The translations under genes and the position numbers were made by a program. Positions 13,396 to 24,102 of a DNA stretch of 64,000 bases are shown in pieces. This DNA comes from Lunularia cruciata (Eukaryota; Streptophyta; Marchantiopsida; Lunulariales; Lunulariaceae), in NCBI GenBank assembly GCA_948567375.1, contig OX419758.1, positions 63,083,965 through 63,147,964 of the forward strand. The letters run 5' to 3'. Numbering within the stretch: position 1 is the stretch's first letter; every line of letters starts with the position of its first letter. The notes beneath the pieces were generated by a model, which worked only from the letters and a program-made list of their open reading frames with translations, ran no database searches and had not been told where the DNA came from.

Positions 13396-14140
13396 TTTTA
13401 TACTTCAAGGATAAGAGAAGAGAGAAAACACATATTCACACTCAATCATCTGAGGCCCCAAAGGAGCACCTTCTCTTTATTATATAGACAAAGAGGATCT
13501 CCTTCGAGGAAGCTCCACCATAGGATTAGGCACACAAATAGGTGACATGTCAGCAAGCTCCACCCTTGGATTACTTACTTTGATGGGTGACATGTTGGTC
13601 CTGGTCCTGGTCCTATCTGGTTGGTCAAACAAGCTTTAACAAGAGAGAATCTTTTAGAGAATCTTCTTGTAGGAATCTCAAAATCACATGGATGAGGTAC
13701 CATTGGAAAGCTCTTGATGAGACAAAGCAAGAGGGAGGGAAGGCTAGCCTATTCTCTCTAGTGGAGGGGGGAATGTGCACATTTTTGAGGCCTGATTCAT
13801 CCATTTAGGCCTTTGAAATTGCCTTCAAAGATTTCCAGCATATTTCAGTTCCTACTCTATTAGTAGACGTCCCCTTTTGGTGATACCTCTTTTTGATATG
13901 TTTAGTCCATCATGTGTAACATTATTCCAGATGTTACCAAACCAATTTTGCATTTAAATCATATGTCTAGCTATTGGTTCTAAGGTTTTCAAGTCTATTT
14001 CAATTTCTGCACTATTTGTAGAAGTACTCTTTTGGTGATACTTCTATCTGATCTCTTTTGATCATCATGTATAACATCATTCCAGATGTTATACAATCAA
14101 ATTTCACATCCAGATCATATGGCTAGCTCTTGGTATTACA
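13396..14140 (-). mobile_element. L1 family solo LTR with 5-bp target-site duplication
   Basis: The segment aligns along its length with the LTR at 60557-61294 and, inverted, with the one at 19635-20245. Its right end is GGTATTACA; its left end TTTTATAC is a decayed TGTAATAC. It is flanked on both sides by ACTTT (13391-13395 and 14141-14145), the 5-bp duplication expected of a Ty3/gypsy insertion. No internal L1 sequence adjoins it, so it is a solo LTR left by LTR-LTR recombination. Orientation is inferred from the element at 61305-62296. Confidence 0.85.
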
Positions 14141-14259
14141 ACTTTCCTCTAATGTATATATATAATTAGAGTCATATTAGTGGGTGGTGTCTGGTGGTTG
14201 GTGGCACTTGGGAATAAGGCTTGCAATTTGCAGTACATTATCATAATGGAGTTCTTTGA

Positions 14260-15660
14260 GGATTCTACAAGAGATTTTGTTACAATATACAATGAGTTTC
14301 CATGGAAGGCATTTGATATTGCATGTATCTCACGTCCCAATTATGGAGAAGATTGATTTTGATTTGGAGTGTGACACAAAAGCTAATTCAATGGAGAGTG
14401 CACATTGTGTGTCCACACCATTTTTATGGGATATAAACAAGATTTATAGGGCTTCCAAAAGACCAAGCACTACTTTGGAACAATGGGTATCATTGGGCTG
14501 AATGACTTCATCTAAGAGTTTTTTAGTTGGTGTGATCTATAGTAGATGTAGAACCCGACTTTGTTCACATCCTTCATGGCATGAAAAGGGTTGTTTTGGC
14601 ACTTGGAGAATCCATTTATGGATGAATATCATGAGTTTAGGAGAGCACACTTGGAAGAGATTGAGATATGGAGATAATACTGATCTCTAGACTACATCTC
14701 TATCACTTTAGGCTTGGTTTCTAGAGGTAGATTGGTAATACCCACGAGTTCTAGCTCTATTAGCATTGGTGTATCCAATAGAGGCAAGCTTGTTAGAGAT
14801 TATGCTATTACAAGAGGAGGTACCATTACAAGAAAGGATGTAGTACCAAAGTTTAACCCCATGGTGGAGGTATTCTAATGCTTGAGGTAGACTACCAAGT
14901 GATATAGACTAACAAGTTGGAGAACTTATGACAATTCCAACAAAAGGCTAGATAGGGCCTAATCAAGGCATACAATTGCTTGAGATGGCCTACTAGTTTC
15001 ACTCAAGGAGTTACTAAGGCCCAAGAAGTCTAGTTTTGATCTAGGATATTGGACAAGGATCTATGATGTAGACTATGTAATGCTATATTGATACAAGTTA
15101 TCTCATTGACTTTGGTGATGGTCTTTGATTTGGTTGAGTGCATCAAGCGCACCATGGTGAAGGAGAAAGTGGTGACATTTGGATTTGGTAGGGAGACCTC
15201 ATCCACAAAATAAAGTTTTTGCTTTCAAGAGCAAGTGGACAACACTAATCTTGTGGAGTGCTTAGTGCACCTAAACTTACCCTCGCTTTTTGGTCAACAA
15301 CCACTAGTGAGTGGTGGTGTTATTTGTTGGACTTGTGGTGGACTTCATCACAAGAGAGTGCACCCAAGGTAGTAGGCATGATACCTCTTGAGCACCATAA
15401 CTAGCTTAGGCAATGTGACAATTGCTATAGATTTGGTCACTCTAGTGACCAATGCTTTGATCTTTAGCCAAATTTATAGAATGGTAAGGCTACTATGGTG
15501 AGTGGTAAAGGAGCTCCGAGTCATGGAGGAAGGGGTGATAGAGGTGATGATAGGAGACCTCCACCTAGTAGAGATATAGTAGTACCTAACCTTGCTTTTG
15601 ATATAGTCATGGCTATTTGGATTGAGCAATTGGAGCAAAGATTGGCTAACATGGCTATAG
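14260..15660 (+). pseudogene. Retrotransposon gag relic with CCHC zinc knuckles
   Basis: This is a stop- and frameshift-ridden region that aligns in order with 59660-60556. Coding character shows in fragments such as VKEKVVTFGFGRE near 15150-15200. A perfect CX2CX4HX4C zinc knuckle, CDNCYRFGHSSDQC, is encoded at 15414-15455. An earlier degenerate knuckle (CWTCGGLHHKRVH, last Cys changed to His) is at 15325-15363 in another frame. Gly/Arg-rich sequence follows. Zinc knuckles of this type bind retroelement RNA in Gag. It most likely belongs to the element whose 5' repeat is at 11271-11690. Confidence 0.7.
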
Positions 15661-15984
15661 CTTAGAGGAGATCACATTAAATTGTTGAGACTTCCATCTT
15701 ATATGTTGGTGATAGAGATGTCTATGACTTAATGTATGGATCAGCATAGTTAGATGCATCTACCATAATGTCTAGGAGTGTCATACATGCTCTTGATCCT
15801 AGAAGAACATCAATGGAATTAGATTCACAAAGCAAAGAGGCTGGTAAACAAGTCAAACTCCCTCAATCTTTCATACTTTTTGAGGCACTATAGAGAATAT
15901 CCATGGCTTATATACATCCTTTGTTTCTAATCCATCTTTCTTTTCTTCTTGTGTCCAACTCCCTCCTCTTCCTATCCTTATCAA

Positions 15985-16167
15985 CAATTATGAGGAGTAT
16001 GAAGTTGATCTTATCCTTGCACATTGCCAAATTTTATGTGGTTGCCAACAACATATGGAGTACAAAGTCCTTTGGAAAGGGTATCCCTTTCATGATCCCA
16101 CTTAGGAACCTCTTTCTCATCTCTAAAATGCACAAATGGCCATCTAGGAGTTTGAAGCTTCCATGGT
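15985..16167 (+). pseudogene. Chromodomain relic (C-terminal end of a chromovirus integrase)
   Basis: The frame reads EEYEVDLILAHC...HMEYKVLWKGYPFHDPT, then EP, NAQMAI and EFEASM, the canonical order of a chromovirus chromodomain, followed about 35 bases later by an LTR. Three in-frame stops interrupt it: TAG at 16103 where the invariant Trp of T-W-E-P belongs, TAA at 16124 and TAG at 16145. All three are single C-to-T or G-to-A changes from the expected codons. Chromodomains direct integration to modified chromatin; this copy cannot make a full product. Confidence 0.85.
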
Positions 16168-16200
16168 GAAGAGGACGTCATTAACTAGCAAGGTACAATA

Positions 16201-16681
16201 TGTAACAATATGGAGTTTACCAATGAGTTAGTCAAGATTAACAAAGTAGCATGTAGGACAAATTAGCCAAGGATTATAAAAATATTCTAGAAGAATCTAG
16301 GAAGCTACTTAGTACCTTCCAAGTATTGAGTAGTGTGCATGCCAAGTGGTGAGTTTTAGGAGGAAGCTTCCCAGTTAGCTTAGCTGGCATGCCCAGTAGG
16401 TGGTTTTTAAAAGAAACCTTCTTGGGAAGCTTCCCAACTAGCTTAGCTTGCATGCCAAGTAGACGGTTTTTAGAAAGAAACTTCTCAAGAAGTTTCCTGG
16501 TTAGCTTGGCTTGCACTCTAAGAAAACAACTTTTAAGAAGCTTCTCAAGAGCTTTGTGTGTTCCCTATAAATACCAAAGCCCAAGCTCATGCTAGGCATT
16601 TGGAGTTTCACTCATTCAAGAGTCCCAATGTGAATCTTCACTTTGATCGTCCATTCTCTTATTTCTCTTTGGTCTTTTACA
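16201..16681 (+). mobile_element. L3 family LTR, probable 3' LTR of the chromodomain element
   Basis: It begins TGTAACAATATGG and ends TCTTTTACA, directly downstream of the chromodomain relic, so it is best read as that element's 3' LTR. It is homologous along its length to the solo LTR at 40691-41113. Inside are three diverged repeats of about 55-60 bp containing GGAAGCTTCC-type palindromes and GCATGCCAAGTAG, then a TATA box (CTATAAATA, 16565-16573). The flanking five bases differ (CAATA and CTCAA), as expected if the upstream side is element interior. Its heat-shock-like motif is damaged by one G-to-A change near 16280. Confidence 0.8.
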
Positions 16682-16848
16682 CTCAACCTCCATACAAGCA
16701 ACCTTGAACAACATGGAGAGATGAATTGGAGAGGAGGATGTTGAAATCAAATCAAAAAACAAAGATCACCAATAAATGTATCTTGCGGTGTTACTTGCTC
16801 AATGCAAAAGAGTGAAAGTAGGGGGAGGAAGAGGATGAGTGCGTAAAG

Positions 16849-17351
16849 ATGGAGGACGACAAACGTATAAGTGATTATCAAAATGGAGTCCTAGAAGGCA
16901 ATCAAATGAGAGTATTGAGAGACCTTGGAGCAACAAAGAACTTTTTGTCATGCTCTATTGCAATAAGGTTGGGGATGGAAGTAGAGAAGGATGAGAATGA
17001 AGAAGTAGAGCTACCTATTGGTCAAACAAAGAGGATTGAATCATTACCTAGAAATATAGCACTCTCTATAAGAGAGGATCATGAAGCAATTGAGTGGTAT
17101 GGTTAGCTCATTATGATGCAATCTTAGGCATGTTATGGATGGAGCACTACAATCCCACTGTTGATTGGAGAAAGACAGTAGTGAGAACTAGCCAATGGAA
17201 GATCTTTGGAGTTAAAGAAATATCACAAAGACAAGAATTGTCTCTTTATGTCATAGCGACAATATCTATTGATAAGACAAATAGATGTCTCATGGGTCTA
17301 ATAAGAGAAGTCCAAAGTTCACGACTCAATGGAAAAATTTTGAGAAATTGA
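16849..17351 (+). pseudogene. Ty3/gypsy aspartic protease relic
   Basis: Two overlapping frames (16849-17106 and 17094-17351) read like the protease and its C-terminal extension. The active-site block is RDLGATKNF where D-S/T-G-A-T-x-N-F is expected, then IAIRLGMEVE. In the second frame comes HYDAILGMLWMEHYNP with VDWRKTVV, a classic gypsy signature (DxILGMxWL...NPxIDW). A frameshift near 17100 separates the halves. The second position of the catalytic triad is Leu (CTT), so the enzyme would be inactive even if the frame were intact. Confidence 0.8.
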
Positions 17352-17439
17352 AAAATGTGATCAATGAGTTTCAAGATGTCTTTTTGAATGATTTACCTCA
17401 AGATTATCACCAAAAAGAAGAGTAGATCATAAAATTGAG

Positions 17440-17970
17440 ATACTTCATGGGAAGATACCTCCTTATAAGGCCCCATATCAACTATCACCTTATGAGTTGG
17501 AAGAGTGTAAGGCTCAAATCAAGGATATGATGTAGAGAAGGTTTATCCAATCCATTGTATCACCATATGGGACTCTTGTCTTTTTTTATGAGCAAGAAAG
17601 ATGGGACAATGCGCATGTGTATGTACTATCAAGGACAAAATCAACAAATGATGAAGAATAAATACCCATTACCTCAAATGGATGATATGTTTGATCAACT
17701 CAATTGGGCAAAGCACTTCATCAAAATTTATTTAATAGAGCAATTACAACCAAATCAAGATTGCAGAGGAAGACATACACAAAGTTACCTTTTGAACCAG
17801 GTATGGTCACTTTGAGTATTTGTTGATGCTATTTGGCCTCACCAATGCTCCAACCACTTTCATTAGTTTGAAGAATGACATATTTTATCCATACTTGGAT
17901 CAATCTATTATCGTTTTCCTTGATGACATCTTAATCTACGACAAGATGATGATGGAGCACAAGCAACATC
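17440..17970 (+). pseudogene. Ty3/gypsy reverse transcriptase relic
   Basis: Motifs appear in order across several frames: PPYKAPYQLSPYELEE-like entry, IQSIVSPYGTLV then SKKDGTMRMC (palm start), KYPLPQMDDMFDQL, LFGLTNAPTTFI and finally the catalytic box VFLDDILIY near 17911-17935. Frameshifts or stops separate nearly every block. Between FLDDIL and the RNase H piece most of the connection domain is missing, so there is also an internal deletion near 17970. Confidence 0.9.
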
Positions 17971-18120
17971 TATGAGAAGGCTTTTGTAGTGGAGATAGAT
18001 CACAAATCCCTAGTCTACCTCAAGATACAAAAATATCTATCTTGTCAAAAGATTTGGTGGGTAGAGAAGAATGGTTCAACATGACAATCATGTATGTGGA
18101 AGGCAAGAGCAACTTATAGA
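17971..18120 (+). pseudogene. RNase H domain remnant
   Basis: A short block reads FVVEIDHKSLVYLKIQKYLS, then QKIWWVEKNG and YVEGKSNL. This matches the D-H-K-S-L-x-Y-L segment of gypsy RNase H and the following G-K-x-N end. The catalytic Asp of TDH is kept here as the D of IDH. The rest of the domain is deleted, fusing it almost directly to the RT remnant. Confidence 0.75.
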
Positions 18121-18289
18121 TGCATTCACCTAAATGCTTATGGCAAACAATCTAGGCAAACAATCTAGTTGTAGAGATCAAGATGAACCCATAATTCTGG
18201 CCAAGAATTCTTATTGTTATGAAGACTAACCCATATATTGTAGGAGCTCAATTATTCAAGTATATAACCAATACCAAAGGACTCACCAA

Positions 18290-19340
18290 CTGTGATAGCA
18301 AGTAATGGATCCTGGATGCCCCAAACCTAAGAACCACTATCCTAGTAGAATGTCATGATTTTGCCATTGCAGGTCATGTTGGAATAGAGAAGACCTTAGA
18401 TGCAATCAAACGCCATTACTATTGAGCTGAGATGAGCAATGATATGATGGAGTACGTTCAAAGCTGCCTACTTTGTCAACAAAATAAAACCTTGAATCAA
18501 GCTCACATAAGACTCTTTTAACCACTCCTTACTCTTTCACAACATTGGGAATAGGTTAGCATGGATTTGGTTTGTGAATTGCCCAAGACCACCCCAAGTT
18601 TTGACTCCATTGTAATCTTTGTAGACCAATTAAAAAAATGGATTCATATGTGTCCTACAATCAAGGATGTAATTGTTCCACAATTTGCTTAATTATATTT
18701 AGCTATAATCCTCACCATGGCTTGCTCATCACCAATTGAGGCAATCAATTCATTGGTTTGTTTTCAAGAACACTCTTTGGCATCTTCAAAACCAAATTGG
18801 TTGTGTCCATGACATATCTCCACAAATTGATGGACACATAGAGTGGGCTAATCACACTATTGAGGACATGCTTTAGGGCTTCACTTTAGAGGATTAAGAA
18901 AGGTAGGACACCTTAATCATTGGTGGAATCTGCTTACAACAATTTGGTGAATGCATCAACACAAGTCACACCATTCTTCCTCATGTATGGTGACCACACT
19001 TTCACACCATCAAGCTTGGTAAAGATCCATCTCATGGCTACAAAGGTTGACATTGTCAACACTTTTGTTTCTAGAAACCAACAAGGTGTGGAGAACACCA
19101 AGCATAGGTTGTAGATCACCCAAAATCAATAGAAACAATATGTAGATGCACATCATAGGCATATGGAGTTTACTTTTGAGGAGCAAGTCTAGTTGTCCAC
19201 AACCGACTTCATGTTAGTTGGCCCTTGTAAGTTCAAACCTCGTTTTATTGGGCCTTTTCCCATCCTCCATCAAATTGGTGCAATGGCCTATCACCTCAAG
19301 CTACCAACACACATGAGGATCCATCTAGTGTTCAATGTGT
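18290..19340 (+). pseudogene. Chromovirus integrase relic (zinc finger and core)
   Basis: The H2C2 zinc finger is seen as AGHVGIEKTLDAIKRHYY followed by CLLCQQNK (Cys codons at 18465 and 18474). The core begins VSMDLVCELPKT...DSIVIFVDQL, where MDLV carries the first catalytic Asp. It continues through AYNNLVNASTQVTPFFLMYG to the GPF-type end LPTHMRIHLVFNVS near 19300. Stops and frameshifts occur throughout; many stops replace Gln or Trp codons. The second Asp and the Glu region are too altered to read. The same protein is better preserved on the minus strand at 61305-62296. Confidence 0.85.
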
Positions 19341-19375
19341 CCTTACTATCCACATATGCACCTTGACCTTCCCAC

Positions 19376-19603
19376 TTGCCTTCCATACAAGAAGTTAAAT
19401 CTTGTCCAACACTCATTGATGGCATGAAAGAATATGAAGTCAAACATATTCTCCAAAAATGCATTTGTGGTACCCACTATTTGTGTGTAAAATATCTTGT
19501 ACAATGGAAAAGGTACCAATTGTGTGAGACAACATGGGAGCAAATAGTCAACTTGATACATGCACCATTGTTAGTGCAATCTTTTGAGTCAAAAACTTTG
19601 TAA
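19376..19603 (+). pseudogene. Chromodomain of the L1 chromovirus integrase
   Basis: A stop-free 75-codon tail reads PTLIDGMKEYEVKHILQKC, then VKYLVQWKRY, TTWEQIVNLIHAP and FESKTL. It keeps the aromatic and Trp positions of a chromodomain (YEV, WK, TWE). It ends only about 30 bases before the L1 LTR at 19635, as expected for the end of pol in a chromovirus. The upstream integrase is broken, so this is a remnant and not a gene. Confidence 0.85.
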
Positions 19604-19634
19604 TGAGGACGTTGTGTGTTAAAAGAGGAAGGTT

Positions 19635-20245
19635 TGTAATATAATTAGTTAGACATATTATCTAGATATAGAAATTGTCTTGGTAATATTGGAAAGGATG
19701 TTATATATGATGGGCTAAGTAGATCAGATAGAGGTGTCATCAAAACAGCACTTCCACTAATAGGGTAGGAGCCAAAAACACCCTAAAAACTTTAGAGCCA
19801 ATTTCAAAGACCTAAATAGATGAATTCCTCCCTCCCCCTGCAACCTCTATGGGAAAGGCTTGCCTACTCCCCTTACTATTTATCTCGTCAAGAGCTCTCC
19901 AACAATAACCTACCCATGCAATTTTGAGCTTCTTATAATAAGATTCTCTAAAGATTTCCTCTATTCAAACTAGTTTGACCAACTAGATAGGACAAGGATC
20001 AAGATATCACCCATCCATACAACTAATCTAAGGATGAAACTTTTTGACATGTCATTAATCCATGCATTTGATCCAAGGGTGAAGCTTCATTTAAGTGGAT
20101 CCTCTTAGCTATATAATAATATATATATAAATATATATAGCTATATAAATGTGCTCCCTTGACGCATTAGAGGATTGAATACTGAAGCTTTGTATTTCTT
20201 TCCTTGGGTTTCTCTTGGGGGTTCTCCTATCCTTGGAACATTACA
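19635..20245 (+). mobile_element. L1 family 3' LTR
   Basis: It starts TGTAATATAATT just after the purine-rich AAAAGAGGAAGG, a polypurine tract, and ends GGAACATTACA. Its body is the reverse complement of the solo LTR at 13396-14140. It is the 3' LTR of the plus-strand pol relic at 16849-19603. An A/T dinucleotide expansion lies inside at about 20107-20148. At 611 bp it is shorter than the other L1 copies (738-745 bp), so it has internal deletions. No matching plus-strand L1 5' LTR is present in the window. Confidence 0.8.
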
Positions 20246-21040
20246 ACATCTTTCTCTCCTTACTTTCTACTTTTTGGACAAGATCCAAATTTAACTACAA
20301 AAATGTTGCAATGTTATTGTACTTTTGGACTTGGATGATCAGAATGTATGAGCAAACACCTATTCTCAAAGAGTAGAGACCTTTTGAAGAGTGATGTGGA
20401 TGTCATTTGAGAGTTTAGCAATTGCTTAACATATAGATAACTTATACTATGCAACTATTTGAGGAGGAGCTAATAGTTCCTTGATTTATTAATTTCATCC
20501 AAGTTATTATGTTTATCTACAAATAGATTATACCAATGACACTTGATATGACTACAAGTCACACTAACTTGGGAGTGCAAAAGGGTTGGCCTTCTAGAGT
20601 CCTCATGTTGGAAGGACGTGATGGTGTTGTTTGGAAGGATCATATGTGCAATTGTGTACCATGTCACCTCCCAAATATTGATGGGAATATGGACCCAAGC
20701 TTGGTAGTTGTATGTATAGGCTTGTGACGTATGTTATGTGGCTCTTCTAGTGGAGTTGCCACTTTGTTGGTGTGTGATACTTGTTTGATTATTGTTTTTT
20801 TGATAGGATGGCATGTTTGACTTCTCTCCTCATGGCGGTTCCACAAGGACAACAACTCTATCTTTGATGTACTTGACCCATAGCTAGTTCACTCCTTATA
20901 GGGTATAGATTGCAAACATTCAATTAACAATGGGGCTTGATAGCACCCGGCCTCTTGATCTTTGCCCACCATAGGACATATCCATACTTTGAATAGATAG
21001 GTAACTAGAGTTAGAGAGACCTTACCATCAACTAGAAAGG
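20246..21040. other. Unassigned segment between retroelement LTRs
   Basis: Nothing here matches the other repeats in the window or a protein family I recognise. Short open frames of about 63-65 codons occur on both strands with no family signature. It is probably internal sequence of the outer L4-flanked element, because an L4 repeat follows immediately. Confidence 0.3.
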
Positions 21041-21146
21041 AAATTATGGCACTTTAGAGTTTATGTATGACTTTTATATGAGTTGTATTTTTATAATGTA
21101 TGATGTATGAGCAATGTCTTTAATGTAACTATGCATATACATATAA
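21041..21146 (+). mobile_element. 3' end of an L4 LTR abutting a complete L4 copy
   Basis: The block TATGGCACTTTAGAGTTT...TATGATGTATGAGCAATG matches the last 105 bases or so of the L4 repeat (compare 21600-21702 and 43320-43425). It runs directly into the start of a full L4 copy, giving a tail-to-head junction. Confidence 0.6.
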
Positions 21147-21702
21147 CTATTATCAAAACATTTGCCGTGCCAAAGCTGGTTTGCTTGAATGTCGGAGTGT
21201 CAGTCTTGGCAGTCATAGTTATACAAGTAGTTGTTGAGAGGCTACCTAGTGATGGCCAAATTTTGTGTTAGAGCTAGTGGTCACTCCATTAGTGCTACCA
21301 TTTGCACCATCAAAAGGACAGTCAAATGGGCCATCAATGGCACCATTATGGTTGGAGTTCCATATCAAGTCTAAAAGGGTATACTTTGAAGTGTAGCTCC
21401 AAAGAGCTCACTTCTTTGATGATGAGCCCTCAAGCTCCTCGTTATGGTGGACAAAGACCAGCAAATGTTGCATGGAGTCTCTTGGCTATAGTGGGTTTGA
21501 TTTGATAGTTTAATTGGAGACCGCTGTTGACAGTTTATTGAGTTGAGAATTGCATTTTTTTAATCCAAATTGAGTGTGTGATCAAGCAAATTATTGTGAT
21601 ACTTTAGAGTTCATGTGTGATTTCTATATTGGTCGTCTTTCTATAGTGTATAATATTGACAATGATGTATGTTGTGTAATAATACATATATGCATGACAT
21701 GT
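21147..21702 (+). mobile_element. L4 LTR-like repeat, near full length
   Basis: It runs from TATTATCAAAACATTTGCCGTGCC to GCATGACA, about 556 bp, in the same orientation as the copy at 42867-43425, and shares GAGCTCACTTC, CAAGCTCCTCGTTATGGTGGAC and GTTTATTGAGTTGAGA landmarks. It has lost most CpG sites found in the 42867 copy. As the only L4 copy downstream of the gag relic it may be the 3' LTR of a large nested element beginning at 11271. Confidence 0.65.
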
Positions 21703-22219
21703 ATCTAGAATCAACTAGATTCTGAATAGGTAACTTCTTCTTTCCTATATTTACTAAAAGAATTTTCAAATTGAAGGCAATTATTGACCCAAGAATAACC
21801 AAGGAACATATTGTAAAAAATGTACTCATGAGCACATGGAAGATATTTGAATCCTTTTCAAACTAAGGATACTTGAATAGAATAGGATAGTGAGGGGTAT
21901 TAGTTGAGAGCATCCTTTAAAAAAAATGCAAAATATGTTGGAAGTGGAGTGTTGCATTTATGTATCTTATATCTTTATATATGTATCTTGTATCTTTGTA
22001 TATTCCCATTTGAGTGACAGATTTGGACATCAAAGTTTTTGTTACTAGCAAGTTCTTGGTTCAATAAGAAGTAGAATGCATTTTAAGACTTGGTTTGCTT
22101 ACTGTTATTGAGATGAATGAGCTATTGGGTGACTAAATTTTTTTATTATTTATATAATAATTATCAATTACCCGTCATAAAATAAAATGGATGAAGAATA
22201 ATTTTCTTAATTATGTCAG

Positions 22220-22509
22220 ATATGATTGAGGACTGCTAACTAGACTGCTAACTAGACTAGACTGTCACTTTTGCCCCTCTCCATTTTTTAAGGTTAACAA
22301 TGTTTTATTTTTCTGCAGCCATGTGCACTTAGAAAATTCTGCACAGATTTTAATATTTGCTCATATATGATTGAAGACTGCTAGCTGGACTGCTAACTAG
22401 ACTAGACTGTCATTTTTTCCCTCTCCATTTATAAAGGTTAACAATGTTTTAATTTTCTGCGGCCATGTGTACGTAGACAATTCAGCACACATTTTAATAT
22501 TTTCTCATA
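22220..22509 (+). repeat. Two-unit tandem duplication, 145-bp period
   Basis: Unit 1 starts ATATGATTGAGGACTGC at 22220 and unit 2 ATATGATTGAAGACTGC at 22365. Both carry CTGCTAACTAGACTAGACTG, AAAGGTTAACAATGTTTTA and ATTTTAATATTT in the same order, with roughly 10 percent differences, so the duplication is not very recent. Confidence 0.75.
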
Positions 22510-22911
22510 TTTGAATTGCTGGCGAGCCAATTATCTATAAAAAAATTCCTATAAAAGAAACCTAAACGAATAAGATTCCATGCGAAAATAAATAAATGCC
22601 ATAAGAGACGATCGGAGGATTTTGAGTATTTATGTAAGTCTTGAACCAAGAGAATGATTTCCAAACGAAAGACCAAAATAAAATAAAATTTATGGACTTA
22701 ATGTTGTATGGAAAAAATTCCTTTTAGTGTATAGCTTGTCTATGGAGACGATCAATAATGAGACACTGGAAGATTAGAGATCGTCAGCTTGAAGAAATAC
22801 TTTATCCATGTGGCCACTTTAATGATTAATGAAATTCCTTCTCGACATTCTCGATCTTTCCATGTCCTTCTCATTCAATTTGTCATGTTAGTTCTAAGGT
22901 TTTCTTTACAA

Positions 22912-23005
22912 ATGATAAATAAATAAATAAATCTGTTTATTTATTTATTTATTTATTGAACAGCTTTATTTGAGGACTTTCCTTGGCGTATGGCCAAGGA
23001 AAGTT
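22912..23005. repeat. Two adjacent hairpins
   Basis: First, four AAAT-type repeats are followed after CTG by five TTTA-type repeats (about 22912-22958), forming a long A/T stem. Second, ACTTTCCTTGGC and GCCAAGGAAAGT (about 22977-23005) form a 12-bp perfect stem with a loop of about five bases. Function is unknown. Confidence 0.65.
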
Positions 23006-24060
23006 TGCATGCATGGCAACTCATTTTCTTTTTCTGTATGCATGGCAACTTTTTGTTGTTATGATTTTGCAATAATTCTTCGAGTGCCCTACTTTTAAGA
23101 TTCGGAAGCGCTTCACTTGAGCAAAAAGAGTTAATTGAATTTCTTGATATACTTCAACCGTTACTATTTCGTGGGTGCCTACCTATCTATTAAATGAGAG
23201 ATGATTTCTTAAAATAAGTATCTTCTTCGCATTATGTTCAACCATATGCAAAATAAGATTTTGCAGACAACGATACAGTTGATATTTTGACGAACAAATT
23301 TTGACCTCAAAATACGACTTCTCATGTAGATATATGAAGGTAGAAATTTCGTCATTTTCTTTTCTACTTTCCTTACATGCATTATCTACCGTCCAGATAT
23401 ATGTAATTAATTAATGGCCAAAGATTGATATTGAATTTTAGCTCGCATTTACATAATATGTTTATATTGCAGACGGTTGGTGGGTTCGCAACTTTTGATC
23501 TCAAGAACTTCTACATAAAAAGCCCCAGATACACTAAGTTGAAAGGAGTTGTGTTCTTGTTGAAGTCCCAAAGCAAGAATAATGGTTCATTCGTCACCAA
23601 GGCCCATTAAATTTATTGTTTCTTAAGTGAATTTTTTGGCGAGCTGATCGAACCAGAGTGTATAATGTTTTGTCGACCATATACCAAAACTTGATATAAA
23701 GTGTCTGCTTTTTATGTAGTACTTTGTATCTAAAAGGGGTTTCTGTTTCTTTTTAGAATCCCCGACAAAAAGAAGTTCGAATTTACAACCATTCAAAAGG
23801 AAATGTGAAGTTTTTATCAGCATGGACAAGGTTCTTTTTTCTTCAAGTGTGCCAATTTCATCAAATAATCCTTTTAAGTTCTTTTGAGATCCATACCCAA
23901 TTCAATGGACTCTGAAAATTACAGTAATATTAAATCTCAAACCTTCTAAATTATTATAAACCTCAATATTCATTATACAGTAAGCATTTGAAAGTAGTAA
24001 GTTTATATATTGCCACCACCATCGGTTCTTGGCAATCGTTGACTTTTTTGTCTTTTTTTC

Positions 24061-24063
<3 letters not shown>

Positions 24064-24101
<38 letters not shown>
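24064..24101. repeat. TA dinucleotide microsatellite
   Basis: There are about 19 uninterrupted TA units. Open frames reading through it as alternating Ile and Tyr are artefacts. Confidence 0.95.
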
Positions 24102-24102
<1 letters not shown>

